Source: Alphaproteobacteria bacterium (GTDB lineage: Bacteria; Pseudomonadota; Alphaproteobacteria; JACAEB01). Taken from it: 36,707 bases of DNA. The position numbers and the translations under genes were made by a program. The stretch lies in contig JACAEB010000006.1 of the NCBI GenBank assembly GCA_013389075.1, forward strand, positions 1 through 36,707, read 5' to 3'. The notes under the pieces were generated by a model, which made no database searches, had not been told where the DNA came from, and worked only from the letters and a program-made list of their open reading frames with translations. Positions 36,338 to 36,707 of the stretch are shown piece by piece (positions within the stretch are counted from its first letter, which is position 1; the number at the start of each line of letters is the position of its first letter).

Positions 36338-36707
36338 CTACCCGCGCCCGCGCTTGAGCACCACGTAGAGCGCGCCGTCCCCGCCCTGGCGGGGACCGGC
36401 GACCGTCACCCCGCGGATGAGCGGACCGAGCGGGGCCTCGGCGAGCCATTCGGGCACGCGGCGGCGCAGGATGCCCCGCCCGCCGCCGCTCTCGCTCCCC
36501 TCCCCGCGCGCGCCCTTGCCCGTGATGATCCGCAGGATGACGTTTCCCCGCAGGGCCGCCGCCTGGACGAAATGGACGAGCCGCTGATGGGCTTCGGCCT
36601 GCGTGCAGCCATGAAGGTCGAGCGTCGCGTCCACCTCCGCCGTGCCCCGCCTCAGGCTGCGTGCAAGGCGCCGGTCGAGCCCCGTCTGCGGGGCGGACTG
36701 ATCCGCC
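36338..36707 (-). CDS. Smr-domain protein, truncated by the window edge
   Basis: At least 122 residues of an Smr-domain (MutS2 C-terminal-like) protein; the N-terminus lies beyond the window. Visible in order are GLDRRLARSLRRG, the LDLHG motif (in VDATLDLHGCTQAEAHQRLV), ILRIITGKGARGEG, and RGILRRRVPEWLAEAPLGP to LYVVLKRGRG. Smr domains act as nucleases or nucleic-acid-binding domains. The loop after TGKG is Gly/Ser-rich (GSESGGGRG). A GTG at 36634 could look like a start but it lies inside the conserved domain. It converges on the hslVU gene pair, with the repeat cluster between. Confidence 0.88.
   Translation of the reverse strand, partial: ADQSAPQTGLDRRLARSLRRGTAEVDATLDLHGCTQAEAHQRLVHFVQAAALRGNVILRIITGKGARGEGSESGGGRGILRRRVPEWLAEAPLGPLIRGVTVAGPRQGGDGALYVVLKRGRG

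Noticed and set aside
36632-36634. GTG as the start of the Smr-domain gene
   Set aside because: The frame continues upstream with family-like residues (GLDRRLARSLRRG) to the window edge, so the gene is truncated there, not started here.

Overview
The window is about 70% G+C and shows the gene set of a Gram-negative alphaproteobacterium. Pointers are a 16-stranded-type porin, a Caulobacter-type lipoprotein (CC0125/CC1285 family), a DUF1800-DUF1501 pair, an OmpR-type regulator resembling CenR, and a his cluster next to hslVU. I cannot place it below class from the sequence alone. The DNA is densely packed, with no rRNA, tRNA, phage, transposase or CRISPR array visible.

Layout. 25-1199: outer-membrane porin and its terminator. 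1317-2724: thiamine-phosphate-synthase-like gene divergent from the PLP-homeostasis gene yggS. 2828-6431: TetR-type regulator, DUF1800 protein and Tat-exported DUF1501 protein. 6462-8122 (minus): GTP cyclohydrolase II coupled to an L,D-transpeptidase-fold protein. 8277-9724: response regulator coupled to a methyltransferase. 9715-19374 (minus): a long co-directional run with a family 5 solute-binding protein, two peptide-type permeases (no ATPase gene), a GT2/GT39 glycosyltransferase pair and a MacA/MacB-type exporter. 19493-20510: cold-shock protein and a small membrane protein. 20640-23678 (minus): TPP riboswitch, thiC and a coupled oxidoreductase. 23733-26924: AsmA-like protein, SH3 protein, 2-hydroxyacid dehydrogenase and lipoprotein. 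26940-33967 (minus): hisB, DUF2628, hisH, hisA, two TonB-like genes, hisF, a CYTH-CHAD protein and hisE. 34149-36107: hslV-hslU, followed by a cluster of palindromic repeats and a truncated Smr-domain gene at the right edge.

The most unusual feature is a set of disrupted genes in otherwise intact surroundings. The MacB-type ATPase, the GT39 glycosyltransferase and thiC each carry one in-frame stop codon (TAG, TAA, TAA). In two of them the stop falls where the family has glutamate, so a G-to-T change in a GAG or GAA codon explains it, and the third fits the same change. The lipoprotein has a one-base frameshift near its 3' end. TAA and TAG end other genes normally (hslU, hslV, hisA), so code reassignment is not supported. 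Real gene decay or read/assembly error remain possible. Gene junctions are tightly coupled: ten neighbouring pairs share a 4-base ATGA or GTGA overlap.

I do not see a clear-cut new defence or mobile system. The best leads for new biology are the oxidoreductase tied to thiC under a TPP riboswitch, the response regulator-methyltransferase pair, the TetR-DUF1800-DUF1501 unit, and the CYTH-CHAD and TonB-like genes lodged in the histidine cluster.
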